Assembly: GCF_036023875.1 (NCBI RefSeq)
Contig: NZ_CP107931.1
Span: 2,108,001-2,172,000, forward strand
Origin: Mycobacterium sp. NBC_00419
GTDB taxonomy: Bacteria; Actinomycetota; Actinomycetes; Mycobacteriales; Mycobacteriaceae
Direction of reading: 5' to 3'
Length of the DNA: 64,000 nucleotides
Shown here: positions 8,091-17,277 of the stretch, piece after piece
Layout of the letters: every line of letters begins with the position of its first letter
How positions within the stretch are numbered: the first letter of the stretch is position 1
The notes under the pieces: generated by a model
Databases searched by the model: none
Seen by the model: only the letters and a program-made list of their open reading frames with translations
What the model was told of the DNA's origin: nothing
Program-made: the position numbers and the translations under genes

Positions 8091-8683
8091 CGGATGAACT
8101 CCACGTTGGCGACCTTGATCGTCTGCCCCACTCGCTGGACGTCGATTCGCATCCGCCAGCCCTTAACCTCGCCGGTATTGGGGTCGTTCGGACTTGTGGT
8201 CTTGACCTTCACCGCGACAACGACTTTCGCCGAGTCATCGGCGACGGACTCTAGCCCGGCCTCGGCAATCGATCCGACCGAGATGGATTGGGTTCTTTTG
8301 ATCACTTCCACCAATGGTTGGGAACGCTGCTGGAAGTCGTCGTGGAATTTGCCCGTGGCCGAACCGAGCACACGGGCGACGTCGACATCCACCTTGGTGT
8401 AGTCCATGCTGGTCAGATCCACCGCAGCTTGCCGGCCTGCCTGCAGGAAGGCCTCCCGCTGTTGCTCGTCGTCGCGAGACCCGTTCGCGCGGTAGCCAAG
8501 CCAGCAGACCAACCCGAGAAGTACCGCGACTGTGACCGCTCCAGCCAACAGCGCCTGGCGCGCCGGCCGTAGCCCCGGCACTTCCTGCATACCGGGGGAT
8601 GGACTGTCCGAGTCAACTACCTCAACCTCGGCATGGGCCAGGTCAGTCACTTCGGCGCTGGTGGTGTCAGCATCGACTCCCAC
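8087..8683 (-). CDS. Mce-associated membrane protein (Mam), first
   Basis: 198 residues from GTG 8683; the first 37 bases lie inside the end of mceF, a longer overlap than elsewhere in this operon. Layout: acidic N terminus, one membrane segment (ALLAGAVTVAVLLGLVCWLGY), then an extracytoplasmic domain with DLTSMDYTKVDVDVARVLG, GKFHDDFQQRSQPLVEVIKR and a final strand IKVANVEFIR. The motif pattern is that of mce-operon Mam proteins. It probably forms a pair with the following gene and associates with the YrbE/Mce complex in the cell envelope. Confidence 0.88.
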   Translation of the reverse strand: MGVDADTTSAEVTDLAHAEVEVVDSDSPSPGMQEVPGLRPARQALLAGAVTVAVLLGLVCWLGYRANGSRDDEQQREAFLQAGRQAAVDLTSMDYTKVDVDVARVLGSATGKFHDDFQQRSQPLVEVIKRTQSISVGSIAEAGLESVADDSAKVVVAVKVKTTSPNDPNTGEVKGWRMRIDVQRVGQTIKVANVEFIR

Positions 8684-10116
8684 GTCTTCTCCTGCGGTGC
8701 GTTCTGCGCCAAATCGGCCTGTGTGTACACCTTCCCGTCGGGAGCGATGTAGGACCCGGTCGCCTGGTCGTATTGCGCGACGGCAAGCGCCGGATTCGGC
8801 GGGGGTCCCGCCTCCGGAGCGGTCGCTTTGACTGGGTTGGGAATCAGGAACTCCCGCTGCGGAACGTCCTGGCCGGAGTTCGTCGCATTGGGATCGCCCT
8901 TCCAGTTCGCGCCGTCGTTGAGCGGTACGTAATCCTTATCGCTCTCGCACATCTTCGCCGTCGGCGCGCGCTTGCCGGGCCGGGTCTCACACGGCAGGTT
9001 CCGTACTCCGCGCACATCCTGCTGGGCATCCTGAGGGATCCGGCAGTACATGTCGCCTTCGATTCGTTCCGGTGCGTCGGTGAGAGCCGGGCTACGCCGC
9101 TGGGAAGCGGGTAGGTAGCCGGTGGTGCATGGCGGCGGCAGGTTCACGTCGAGGTTGAAGTCCAGAAAGCCTTCGGGATGGCCCGGATTGGACTTGTTGG
9201 CAACAAAGCTGGCAGCCCCCAGTGCGGTCGTTTGCGGCACCAGCACAAGGAGTTGTTCCAGACCGTCCTGGTAGGTAATCGCGACACGTCCGACGCTGAC
9301 CAGATTGGCGAGGATGACCGGCAACGTGGGCTGTACCCGCTCGAACAACTGGCGTGCCTCGTCAACCGCGGGACCGGCATTGTTGAGCACACCACTGACC
9401 GAGCGGTCATTGTCCCGCAACTGTGCCGTGACGTCGGCGAGATGCGCTGCCCACGCCTGCACCTCACTGCCGGTGTCGGCTTGCGAGTTGAGGAGCGGCG
9501 CCGACTGATCAATGAGCGTGGTCAACGAGTCGAGATTGGCCCGGCCGTCGATCGCGAGGCTCGTCGACCCCTTGACCAGTCGCGAGAACTCCGGGCCCAA
9601 TCCGCCCAGTGCGGTGTAGGACTCGTCGATCGCCGTCTTCAGGCTGTCATGCGGTATCGCCTTGAGCCCGCGGTTGGTGGCATCGAGCACCGTGTCGATA
9701 GCCGGCGGAACAGCAGTGTCCTTGAGTGGGATCACCGCGCCGTTCTTCAGCGGCGGCGAGGTGTCATCTTTGGGCAGAAGGGCCACGTACTGCTCGCCCA
9801 AGGCCGACTGACTGTGCACCTCGGCTTCGAGATTGGAAGGAATCTGCACACCGTCGTAGATCGACAGCACCGCTTTGACATGACCGTTCTCGGTCAGGCC
9901 GACGGATTCAACCTTACCCACCTGGGTGCCGCGATAGGTGACGTTGCCGGACGGGTACAGCCCGGCCGAGCGGGGCAGTTCCATGGTGACGCTGTAGCGC
10001 CCCACCCCGAACATCGCCGGGAGCTTGATGTAGCCGAAGACGAGAACGAGTCCGAAGACCAAGGCGACGACGGTAAAGATCGCCAGCTGAATCTTGATGC
10101 TCCTGCTCAAATGCAT
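8647..10116 (-). CDS. mceF: MCE-family protein MceF
   Basis: 489 residues. An N-terminal membrane anchor (IQLAIFTVVALVFGLVLVFGYI) is followed by the MCE domain (about residues 40-120: TYRGTQVGKVESVGL, SQSALGEQYVALLP), a long helical region and a Pro-rich, partly disordered C terminus. Six Mce subunits (A-F) are thought to form a hexameric needle that shuttles lipids from the outer envelope to the YrbE permease. MceF is the last subunit, starting one base after the mceE stop. The tail contains four Cys in TGYLPASQRR-DMYCRIP-NLPCETR-MCESDKD regions, suggesting extracytoplasmic disulphides. Confidence 0.93.
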   Translation of the reverse strand: MHLSRSIKIQLAIFTVVALVFGLVLVFGYIKLPAMFGVGRYSVTMELPRSAGLYPSGNVTYRGTQVGKVESVGLTENGHVKAVLSIYDGVQIPSNLEAEVHSQSALGEQYVALLPKDDTSPPLKNGAVIPLKDTAVPPAIDTVLDATNRGLKAIPHDSLKTAIDESYTALGGLGPEFSRLVKGSTSLAIDGRANLDSLTTLIDQSAPLLNSQADTGSEVQAWAAHLADVTAQLRDNDRSVSGVLNNAGPAVDEARQLFERVQPTLPVILANLVSVGRVAITYQDGLEQLLVLVPQTTALGAASFVANKSNPGHPEGFLDFNLDVNLPPPCTTGYLPASQRRSPALTDAPERIEGDMYCRIPQDAQQDVRGVRNLPCETRPGKRAPTAKMCESDKDYVPLNDGANWKGDPNATNSGQDVPQREFLIPNPVKATAPEAGPPPNPALAVAQYDQATGSYIAPDGKVYTQADLAQNAPQEKTWESMLTPPAPK

Positions 10117-10117
10117 G

Positions 10118-11257
10118 TCACGGTCCCTGGTCGAGATGATAGGGCGCCACCAACGGATTGGCGGAGGTGTAGGGGCTGGGCAACTGGCCGATGGTGCGAC
10201 CCCACTGCATCTCCAACTGGGTCAGGTCACCTTCGAACCGGGTCCCGACGAAGTACGAGGAATCGATGCGGCTCAACGTGAGATCGATTATTGCACTGAG
10301 GTTTCCGTAGTCGCCACGGAACCAGTTATCCAGCGTCTCGTTGGGGAACGGGTAGGTGAGCAGGCTGCTGAACGATCGGGTCAGCGCAGGGCCGGCATCA
10401 GCCATTGACTTGATCACCGGGCTGAGCTCACGCAGTTCCTTGACCAGATTCTCTTTGGTCTGCTTCACCGAATCCGCCGCGATGGCACTGAACTGGCCGA
10501 TCTTGACCAGCGCGTCGGCGAGGTTTAAGCGCTCCTGCTTGAGCACCGCCAGCGCATTCGGAATGGTGGTAAGTGCTTTGTCCAGCACCGGCTTCTGCGC
10601 AGCGAACTTACCCACCAACCGGTTGAGGCTGTCCGTCGCGCTAATGATGTCCGTGGTCTGGCCATCGATATTCGCCACGAACCTGTCGAGTTGCTCGATG
10701 AGACTGCGAAGGTCTTGTTCGCGGCCCCGTAGCGCGGTGCTGAAGGTCTGAACCACGTCCTGGATCTGGCCGACGCCACCGGAGTTCAGCAGCAGCGACA
10801 CCGCGGACAACGTCTGTTCGGTGGTCGGATACGCCCCCGCGCTGGCGAGCGGAATCAGGGACCCTTCGTGCAGGCGCCCCTCCAGAGGGACGTTCGTCGG
10901 CGGTGCCAGTTCGATGTGGGCGGACCCCAGCAGGCTGGTCTGGCCTATCTTGGCCGTCGCGTTGGCGGGCAGTTGGACGTCGCCATCGAGCCGCAGGGTC
11001 AGCAGCGCGTGCCAGCTCTGCCGTTCGATCTCCGTCACGGTGCCTACGTTGACGTCGGCCACCCGGACTCGGGCGTTCGGCTGGATGTTGACCACATCGG
11101 GCATCTGCACCTGGATCAGGTACGAACCCGGTCCGCCGCCTTTGGTGCCCGGTAGCGGTATCGAGTTCAAGCCTCGCCACCCACAGCCCGAAACCGCAGC
11201 CATGATCACTGTTGCCGCCAATAGTGCCGTGGCGCTTCGTGATACGACACGATTCAT
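10118..11257 (-). CDS. mceE: MCE-family lipoprotein MceE (LprN-like)
   Basis: 379 residues from ATG 11257, which overlaps the mceD stop (ATGA, 11254-11257). An open frame continues upstream, but this start gives a proper lipoprotein signal (TALLAATVIMAAVSGC, lipobox VSGC), the hallmark of MceE among the six Mce proteins. The MCE domain follows (VNIQPNARVRVADVNVG, ATAKIGQTSLLGSAHIEL), then a helical region with SLIEQLDRFVANIDGQT. It is expected to be lipid-anchored in the envelope as part of the MceA-F lipid channel. Confidence 0.93.
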   Translation of the reverse strand: MNRVVSRSATALLAATVIMAAVSGCGWRGLNSIPLPGTKGGGPGSYLIQVQMPDVVNIQPNARVRVADVNVGTVTEIERQSWHALLTLRLDGDVQLPANATAKIGQTSLLGSAHIELAPPTNVPLEGRLHEGSLIPLASAGAYPTTEQTLSAVSLLLNSGGVGQIQDVVQTFSTALRGREQDLRSLIEQLDRFVANIDGQTTDIISATDSLNRLVGKFAAQKPVLDKALTTIPNALAVLKQERLNLADALVKIGQFSAIAADSVKQTKENLVKELRELSPVIKSMADAGPALTRSFSSLLTYPFPNETLDNWFRGDYGNLSAIIDLTLSRIDSSYFVGTRFEGDLTQLEMQWGRTIGQLPSPYTSANPLVAPYHLDQGP

Positions 11258-12594
11258 GATCCCGCTCCTCCCGGCAGCATCATGCCGGTCAGCCCAGCGC
11301 TCGGGTTCGTCGCGACCGGATCGGAAGGGCCGGGAGCTTCGGCAGGCAGCGCCGGTTGCGTTCCTGCCGGCGTGGGTGCTTGCGCCGCAGTATCCGCCGG
11401 CGCAGGGGCAGCCGGAGGCACGTAGTCCGGTCGCATCCAATCCTCGCTGTAGGTGACTTCGTTGGGCCGCGCTGCCGCCCCGACCAAGGGATTCATCCCG
11501 ACGGGTCCGAGGAAGTTGTACTGGCGGTTCTTGACGATCGGCGCCAGGTATTGCACGCACAACTTTGCCGACTGGTCGGCGTTGAGCCGCGATGCGGCCT
11601 GAACGGCCGAGCAGATGAACTGGATCGGATTTGCGAAGTTGGATCCCGCGATGGCCCCGGTGGGCGCGTCGCCTTGAGCCGGCTGATAGATGTTGGCGTA
11701 GTTCTGGATCGAGTTGGGGAACATGTGCAGTGCCTGCTTGATGTCATCCAGACTTCCACCCAACGCCGCCGCGATCTGGGCGAGCTTGTCGGAGCTGGTG
11801 CCCAGCGGTTCTTTGTTGTCGGCCACGAAGCCACGTACGTCGGTCAGTGCGGTGTTGAGGTCGGAGACTGCTCTGCCGACCGCACCGGGATCATCGGCGA
11901 GCAATGCGGTGACGGCGGCGAAGTTCGTATTCAGCTGCCGCATGAGATCGGTACTGTCGTGCAAGGCCGAGACCAGGATCGCCAGGTTCTTGACTGTGCC
12001 GAAGATGTCGCCGGAGTGATCGCCGAGGATGGACAGCGACTGTGACAGCTTGATCACGGTCTGCCGGATGTCGGCTCCCTGGCCCCGCAGGTTGTCGGCG
12101 ATCGTGTTGACGAAGCTTCCCATCGTGGAAACTCCGCCGGGCTCCGTCGGCTGCAATGTCTGGCTCAACTTGTCCAGCTGTGTGCGCAGATCGTCCCACT
12201 CGACCGGAACCGCAGTGCGCTCGCGGGGAATGACGGCATGGTCGGACAGCGCAGGGCCGCCGGAGTAGGCAGGGGTCAACTGAATCGCACGTGCAGACAC
12301 CACGGACGGCGACAGGATCACCGCCTTGGCGTCAGCCGGGACCTTGTACTGGTCGTCCACCCAGAACGTGACCTTGGCCTGGCGTGGCTGCGGTTCGATG
12401 GTGGCGACCTCGCCCACCGGCACCCCGAGAATCCGAACCTCGTCACCCGGGTAGATGCCGTTGCTGTTCTCGAAGTACGCAGTCAGTTCCGTTCTCCCGG
12501 CGCCGGTCGTCGATCGGACCGCGACCACCACACCGGCAACCAACGCGACCGCGAGCAATGCCGCCAACGCGATCCGCTTCAGCCGCGGACTCAT
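11254..12594 (-). CDS. mceD: MCE-family protein MceD
   Basis: 446 residues. Membrane anchor IALAALLAVALVAGVVVAV at the N terminus, MCE domain (TAYFENSNGIYPGDEVRILG, VPVGEVATIEP, SPSVVSARAIQLTP), a helical coiled region, then an Ala/Pro-rich tail. MceD subunits carry the longest disordered tails in this operon type, and this one ends TGMMLPGGAGS. ATG 12594 overlaps the mceC stop by four bases. Extracytoplasmic subunit of the Mce lipid importer. Confidence 0.93.
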   Translation of the reverse strand: MSPRLKRIALAALLAVALVAGVVVAVRSTTGAGRTELTAYFENSNGIYPGDEVRILGVPVGEVATIEPQPRQAKVTFWVDDQYKVPADAKAVILSPSVVSARAIQLTPAYSGGPALSDHAVIPRERTAVPVEWDDLRTQLDKLSQTLQPTEPGGVSTMGSFVNTIADNLRGQGADIRQTVIKLSQSLSILGDHSGDIFGTVKNLAILVSALHDSTDLMRQLNTNFAAVTALLADDPGAVGRAVSDLNTALTDVRGFVADNKEPLGTSSDKLAQIAAALGGSLDDIKQALHMFPNSIQNYANIYQPAQGDAPTGAIAGSNFANPIQFICSAVQAASRLNADQSAKLCVQYLAPIVKNRQYNFLGPVGMNPLVGAAARPNEVTYSEDWMRPDYVPPAAPAPADTAAQAPTPAGTQPALPAEAPGPSDPVATNPSAGLTGMMLPGGAGS

Positions 12595-13898
12595 GAGCCG
12601 GACTCCGCGGTCGGGGCAACCTCACCAGGCGCCGGAAGCTGCACCGCGGTCGGCGTAGGCGCCGGGACGGGCGGCCCGCCCGGCAGCACGGCCGGCGGAC
12701 CAGGAGGTGGCCCGCCTGGTGGCGGCGCCGGCAACGGCTCACGATACGGGTACCGGGGATCGCCAGGATTTCCGGTGATGGCATCGGGCAGATTCAGATT
12801 CGGCTCGCCACCCTGCCCGGTCCGCGGGAACGGTATGGGCAACGCGGGTGTGGCGGGCTGGCCGGTGTGGGGATCGGAAAGCTGACTGGGCAGCAACACA
12901 CTCGGATCGAGCCCCAGATCGGAGAACGCCGCGTCGATGAACGGTTGCACGAACTGACCAGGCATCAGGTTGGCGATGTAGGCACTGAACCAGGGCCCGG
13001 ACGACACCGACTCACCGAGTGCTAGCGCGTAGGAGTTCAAGCGGTGCAATGAGAGCTGAATCCGCTCCTTGCGGTTCGCAAGAATGCCCAGAACACCGTT
13101 GAGCCGATCGATCGTCGGGCGGAACGTCTCACGGTTCTCGCCTACAAACCCGGACAGTTGCTTGGAGACCGCCGACAGGTTGCCGGCGATCTGGTCCAAT
13201 GCGGCGCTCTCGTTGCGCAACTGGCCGAGCAGGGCGTTGCTGTCCGAGATCAGGCTCACTACCTGATCGCTGCGTGCCGCAAGGACTTTGGTTGCCTTGT
13301 TCGCATTGGCCAGCAATGTGCGCAGCTGCTCGTCGCGATTATTCAGCGACGTCGAGAATCGAGCCAAACCCTGCACCGCCACCTGCAACTCCGGCGGTGT
13401 CTTGGAGAAAGTGTCCGCCAGCGTCGACAACGAGGTGGACAGTTGGTCGGTGTTGATTGCCTCGACCGTCGAACTCAGATCACCGAGGGCATCGGCCAAC
13501 TGATACGGCGGCGTGGTGCGATCCAGCGGGATCGGTCCGGACAGGTTACCGTCGCCGCGCGGAACGACTTCCAGGATCTTGCTCCCCAGCAGGCTCTTGG
13601 TCTTGATGATCGCCTCGGTTCGGTCGCCCAGCCGAATCGACTTGTCCACCTTGAAGTTCACCACAACCCGATTGCCATCGAGTTTCACACTGGAGACCTC
13701 ACCGACCTTGTAACCGGAGACCTGCACGGCGGAATTGGTGCTCAGCCCGCCCGCCTCCGAGAAGTACGCCGTGTACTGCTTGTCGGAATGCACGAACGGC
13801 AGGTTGCGGTACTGCAGTGCAACCAACACCGCGAGCAGCGTCAGGCCCAAGCCGATGGCGCCCACCACTATGGGATTGCGTTCGGAGAACGATTTCAC
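12591..13898 (-). CDS. mceC: MCE-family protein MceC
   Basis: 435 residues from GTG 13898, giving the GTGA overlap with the mceB stop (13895-13898) that is typical of this operon and an N terminus VKSFSERNPIVVGAIG matching other MceC proteins; a GTG at 13910 would add four residues. One membrane anchor, MCE domain (TAYFSEAGGLSTNSAVQVSG, YKVGEVSSVKL, KSLLGSKILEVVP), a helical region with repeated heptad-like Leu, and a C terminus extremely rich in Pro-Gly. Extracytoplasmic subunit of the Mce lipid importer. Confidence 0.93.
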   Translation of the reverse strand: MKSFSERNPIVVGAIGLGLTLLAVLVALQYRNLPFVHSDKQYTAYFSEAGGLSTNSAVQVSGYKVGEVSSVKLDGNRVVVNFKVDKSIRLGDRTEAIIKTKSLLGSKILEVVPRGDGNLSGPIPLDRTTPPYQLADALGDLSSTVEAINTDQLSTSLSTLADTFSKTPPELQVAVQGLARFSTSLNNRDEQLRTLLANANKATKVLAARSDQVVSLISDSNALLGQLRNESAALDQIAGNLSAVSKQLSGFVGENRETFRPTIDRLNGVLGILANRKERIQLSLHRLNSYALALGESVSSGPWFSAYIANLMPGQFVQPFIDAAFSDLGLDPSVLLPSQLSDPHTGQPATPALPIPFPRTGQGGEPNLNLPDAITGNPGDPRYPYREPLPAPPPGGPPPGPPAVLPGGPPVPAPTPTAVQLPAPGEVAPTAESGS

Positions 13899-14923
13899 TT
13901 TGGCGCACACCGTCCTGTGGTCTGACCGGCAACCTTGATATACACCGGCTGACCACCCTTGCCATTGACTTTCAGAGTGATGTCACACAGATAGAAACTG
14001 AAATAGTCCCCGTAGAGTCCCTGCCGGCCGAGCAACCGGTACTTCTCCGGCAGATTGTTGATCAGGTTGTCCACGTAATCGTGGTCCGCAACGACCAGTG
14101 TCGAGGCCCGATCCGTCTGCTTCAGAACATCTTTCAACGGCGACCGCGACTGTTCGAGTAGGTCAGCAAAGGTACCGGTGGCGTCATTGGTGTAGGCCAA
14201 GCCGGCAGCGATCTCCGAGCGGCGATCCGCGAGCCCCTTGACCAAATCTGACAATGACGTGATCGCCTTGTCGAACTGATCGGTCTGGTCGCCCAGTGAT
14301 CCGAGCACCGTATTCAGATTGGAGATAACCTGGCCGATCAACTCATCGCGGTCGGCCAGCGTGTTGGTCACCGATGCGGTCTGGGTCAAGAACGAACCAA
14401 TGGTGTCGCCCTGACCCTGGAACGCGGATATCAGTTGACCGGTGAGCTCATTGACCTGGTCGGGGTTCAGCGCGCGGAACAACGGCCGGAAGCCACCGAT
14501 CAGCGAGTCGAGATCCAGCGCAGGCGCGGTATTCGACAACGCAATGGTGCCGCCCGGTGGCAGGACCTTGGTTCCCCCGGCGCCTTCCTCCAACGCCAGA
14601 TAGCGGCCGCCGGCAAGATTGTCGTACCGGATCACTGCTCGACTTCCCTCGGTCAGCACTACCGACGGATCGGCCGAGAACTCAACGTCGACAACTGCGT
14701 CCGGCTGAACCGTAATGCTCTTCACCTTGCCGACCTCGACACCACCGATACGGACGAAGTTGCCACCGGCGAGTCCTGTGACATTGGTGAAGAGCGCCCG
14801 GTAGGTCTTGCCCTCGTCGAAGCGGAGCTGTCCGAAGATGGCAAACAACGCGAACATCCCGAACAGGCAGGCGGAGGCGAAGATACCGAGACGCCATAGG
14901 GTCCCCGTCAGACTGGCTCTCAC
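13895..14923 (-). CDS. mceB: MCE-family protein MceB
   Basis: 342 residues from GTG 14923 (VRASLTGTLWRLGIF), preceded by a GAAGGA ribosome site; the longer open frame upstream overlaps mceA and is not expected. Membrane anchor IFASACLFGMFALFAIFG, MCE domain (YRALFTNVTGLAGGNFVRIG, VEVGKVKSITV, YDNLAGGRYLALEEG), helical region, and a short C terminus with two Cys (YLCDITLK, GRCAPK). The length is normal for MceB, the subunit with the shortest tail. It lies 28 bp after mceA, the largest internal gap of the operon. Confidence 0.93.
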   Translation of the reverse strand: MRASLTGTLWRLGIFASACLFGMFALFAIFGQLRFDEGKTYRALFTNVTGLAGGNFVRIGGVEVGKVKSITVQPDAVVDVEFSADPSVVLTEGSRAVIRYDNLAGGRYLALEEGAGGTKVLPPGGTIALSNTAPALDLDSLIGGFRPLFRALNPDQVNELTGQLISAFQGQGDTIGSFLTQTASVTNTLADRDELIGQVISNLNTVLGSLGDQTDQFDKAITSLSDLVKGLADRRSEIAAGLAYTNDATGTFADLLEQSRSPLKDVLKQTDRASTLVVADHDYVDNLINNLPEKYRLLGRQGLYGDYFSFYLCDITLKVNGKGGQPVYIKVAGQTTGRCAPK

Positions 14924-14951
14924 AACGTCATTCCTTCGTTGGCCGGGCGCA

Positions 14952-16412
14952 TCACGGCGTAGGGGTTGAACTGTCAGGCGCTGCAGGCTGGCCTGGCGGC
15001 GGCGGCGCGGAGAACACAGCTGGTGCCTCACCCGGTGGGATCTTCCCCGGCGCGACCGGTGTTCCCGGAACCGGGACCGGAGGCGGGGTACCAGCCGGTG
15101 GGATGCCGGGCCACAGCGGGACACCGCCGGGTCCGTACAGTGCAGCACCGTATGGCGGCATGCCAGGTGCGGTCACCGGTCCCGGCGCAGGGCCTGGCAG
15201 GCACTTGCGAATGCTGGGCGGCTGCGGAACCGCCCGTGTCGCAGGCAGATAGTCCACCCAGCACGGATGCCCAAGGCCGGGGTTGGGGCGCCAGTCAAGG
15301 CCGGTTCCGAAGCCGGTGTTGGTGATCAATTGGCGTACCGGGAACATCTTGGTGACGTCCGGCAGCGAACCGCAGCCAGGCTTCCCACCGGGTCCGCCCT
15401 TGGCCTTCACGATCGGCAGGTTGTCCGGATATTGGTAGGGATCGTCACCCAGGAGGATGGCAGAGTCCGTGATCTGCGAGTATCCGTTTCCACCGGTGGA
15501 GGCCATGAAGTCCGGTAAGCCGTTGTAGGCGCCAACCAGCGTGCAGGTGATCTCCGGGTCGTACTTGAGTAGCAATGCGGTCGTCGGCTCAAGTGTGTTG
15601 ATCGCATCGATGAAGTTCTGCTTGTTCGATCCCAGAACGTTGATCCCAACGTCTGCGAACCCAATGGTACTGAGCAACAGAGAATCCAGCGCGGTGGCGT
15701 GGCCCGCGATAGTCGCACTCGTGGTGCTGGCAGCGTCTAGGACGCGGACGATGTTGTCGGCTGCTCCGCCATAGGCGTCACTGAAGCCTTTGAGAGCCTG
15801 CCAATCCTGCCTGACGGTCTCGCTACGCGGATTGAGTTGTAGCAGAAGCTGGTTGCCGTCAGTAATGGCCTGGCCAATTCGTTCACCCTGGCCGCGGAAG
15901 CCATCCGAAAGGGTGGTCAACACCGCATTGAGCTTCGAGGAATCCACCTGATCCAACAGCCCGACTAGATTCTGGAAGACGGTGTTGACCTCGGTGGTGA
16001 CGTTGCTCGAACGCAGCACCGCGCCAGCCGCCAGTCGCTTCGCACTGGGGTCATCCGGATAGACGAGGTCGACGAACTTCGATCCGAAGGCGGTGGTGGC
16101 CCGGATCTGTGCGCCCACATTGGCCGGAATGAACTTGATCTGGTCGGCTGCAATATTGAGCTTGAGATCGACGCTCTTGGAGCCACCTTGGACGTCGGCC
16201 ACCTGACCGACCTGTATACCGTTGAGCATCACCTTGCCGCCCGGCTCCATGACCAAGCCAGCGCGGTCAGAGGTCAACGTCACTGGCACAACGGAATTGA
16301 ATGATCCACGATAGAGCGCTACGGTCAGCGCCACTGCGGCCACCAGGGCCACCACGAGGATGAGCGTCCACCACCCTGACTTGAGGGTGCGTTCTCCGGG
16401 TCTGGGTTCCAT
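14952..16412 (-). CDS. mceA: MCE-family protein MceA
   Basis: 486 residues. Membrane anchor WWTLILVVALVAAVALTVALY, MCE domain (TSDRAGLVMEPGGKVMLNG, IQVGQVADVQ, IRATTAFGSKFVDLVYPD), a helical region (TEVNTVFQNLVGLLDQVD, LSTIGFADVG), Cys-containing segment (GGKPGCGSLPD, HPCWVDYLP, RKCLPGP) and a long Pro-rich tail of about 85 residues, longer than I recall for M. tuberculosis Mce4A. The first of six Mce subunits, it starts 4 bp after yrbEB. The sequence does not let me assign this operon to one numbered mce class. Confidence 0.93.
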   Translation of the reverse strand: MEPRPGERTLKSGWWTLILVVALVAAVALTVALYRGSFNSVVPVTLTSDRAGLVMEPGGKVMLNGIQVGQVADVQGGSKSVDLKLNIAADQIKFIPANVGAQIRATTAFGSKFVDLVYPDDPSAKRLAAGAVLRSSNVTTEVNTVFQNLVGLLDQVDSSKLNAVLTTLSDGFRGQGERIGQAITDGNQLLLQLNPRSETVRQDWQALKGFSDAYGGAADNIVRVLDAASTTSATIAGHATALDSLLLSTIGFADVGINVLGSNKQNFIDAINTLEPTTALLLKYDPEITCTLVGAYNGLPDFMASTGGNGYSQITDSAILLGDDPYQYPDNLPIVKAKGGPGGKPGCGSLPDVTKMFPVRQLITNTGFGTGLDWRPNPGLGHPCWVDYLPATRAVPQPPSIRKCLPGPAPGPVTAPGMPPYGAALYGPGGVPLWPGIPPAGTPPPVPVPGTPVAPGKIPPGEAPAVFSAPPPPGQPAAPDSSTPTP

Positions 16413-16416
16413 GGCG

Positions 16417-17277
16417 CTACGAAGCCAGGTGGAAGTTGCCGGACTGGCCGTAGATGGCCAGCGAGGTCAACAGATTGACGAAGACCAGCGACACCAACGA
16501 GGCGCGGACCGCCCGGCCTACGGCCTCGCCGACGCCGGCCGGTCCGCCGGAAGCCGTGTAGCCGTAGTAGGTATGAATCAGCATGATCACGATCGCCATG
16601 ATGATGACCTGAGCGAAGGACCACATCAGGTCGGCGGGGATGAGGAAGGTGTTGAAGTAGTGGTCGTAGACACCGGTCGACTGGCCGTAGACCATGGTGG
16701 TCCCCAACCGGGCCGCCAAGAATGACATCACCACCGCCACGCAGTACAGCGGGATCACCACGATCACCCCAGTGAAGACCCGGGTGGAAGCCAGGTAGGC
16801 AATCGATCGCACCCCCATCACTTCGAGGGCGTCGATCTCCTCGGAGATGCGCATCGCTCCCAGCTGAGCAGTGGCACCGGCCCCGATGGTGGCGGCGAGC
16901 GCGATGCCTGCCGTCACCGGAGCGATCAGGCGGACGTTGGCGTAGGCAGAGATGAATCCCGTCAACGCCTCGACACCGATTCCGGACAACTGGTTGTAGC
17001 CCTGAACCGCGATCAGCGCACCGGCGGACAGAGTGAGGAAGCCGATGACCACTACCGTGCCACCGACAAGAGCTAGGGCTCCGGTGCCCATACTCATCTG
17101 CGCGATCAACCGGACGATCTCAGACTTGTAGTGGATCAGCGCATCACCGATCGACCGCAAGGTCTTGCCGTAGAACGCTGTTTGGGTGCCGATCCGATTC
17201 CAGGTGCCGACAACCGGGGCGACCATGCGGCGGACCCGGACGAATGTCGCGGAGGGAACGCTTGCCTGGCTACTCAC
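16417..17277 (-). CDS. yrbEB: YrbE-family ABC permease subunit B
   Basis: 286 residues from GTG 17277 (GTGA overlap with yrbEA). It is an MlaE-like integral membrane permease with several transmembrane helices (LALVGGTVVVIGFLTLSAGALI, APVTAGIALAATIGAGATAQLG) and the conserved MlaE/YrbE segment AQLGAMRISEEIDALEVMGV that contacts the ATPase, plus TYYGYTASGGPAGVGEAVGRAVRAS near the end. With YrbEA it forms the inner-membrane part of the Mce lipid importer, energised by an MceG ATPase that is not encoded in this window. Confidence 0.94.
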   Translation of the reverse strand: MSSQASVPSATFVRVRRMVAPVVGTWNRIGTQTAFYGKTLRSIGDALIHYKSEIVRLIAQMSMGTGALALVGGTVVVIGFLTLSAGALIAVQGYNQLSGIGVEALTGFISAYANVRLIAPVTAGIALAATIGAGATAQLGAMRISEEIDALEVMGVRSIAYLASTRVFTGVIVVIPLYCVAVVMSFLAARLGTTMVYGQSTGVYDHYFNTFLIPADLMWSFAQVIIMAIVIMLIHTYYGYTASGGPAGVGEAVGRAVRASLVSLVFVNLLTSLAIYGQSGNFHLAS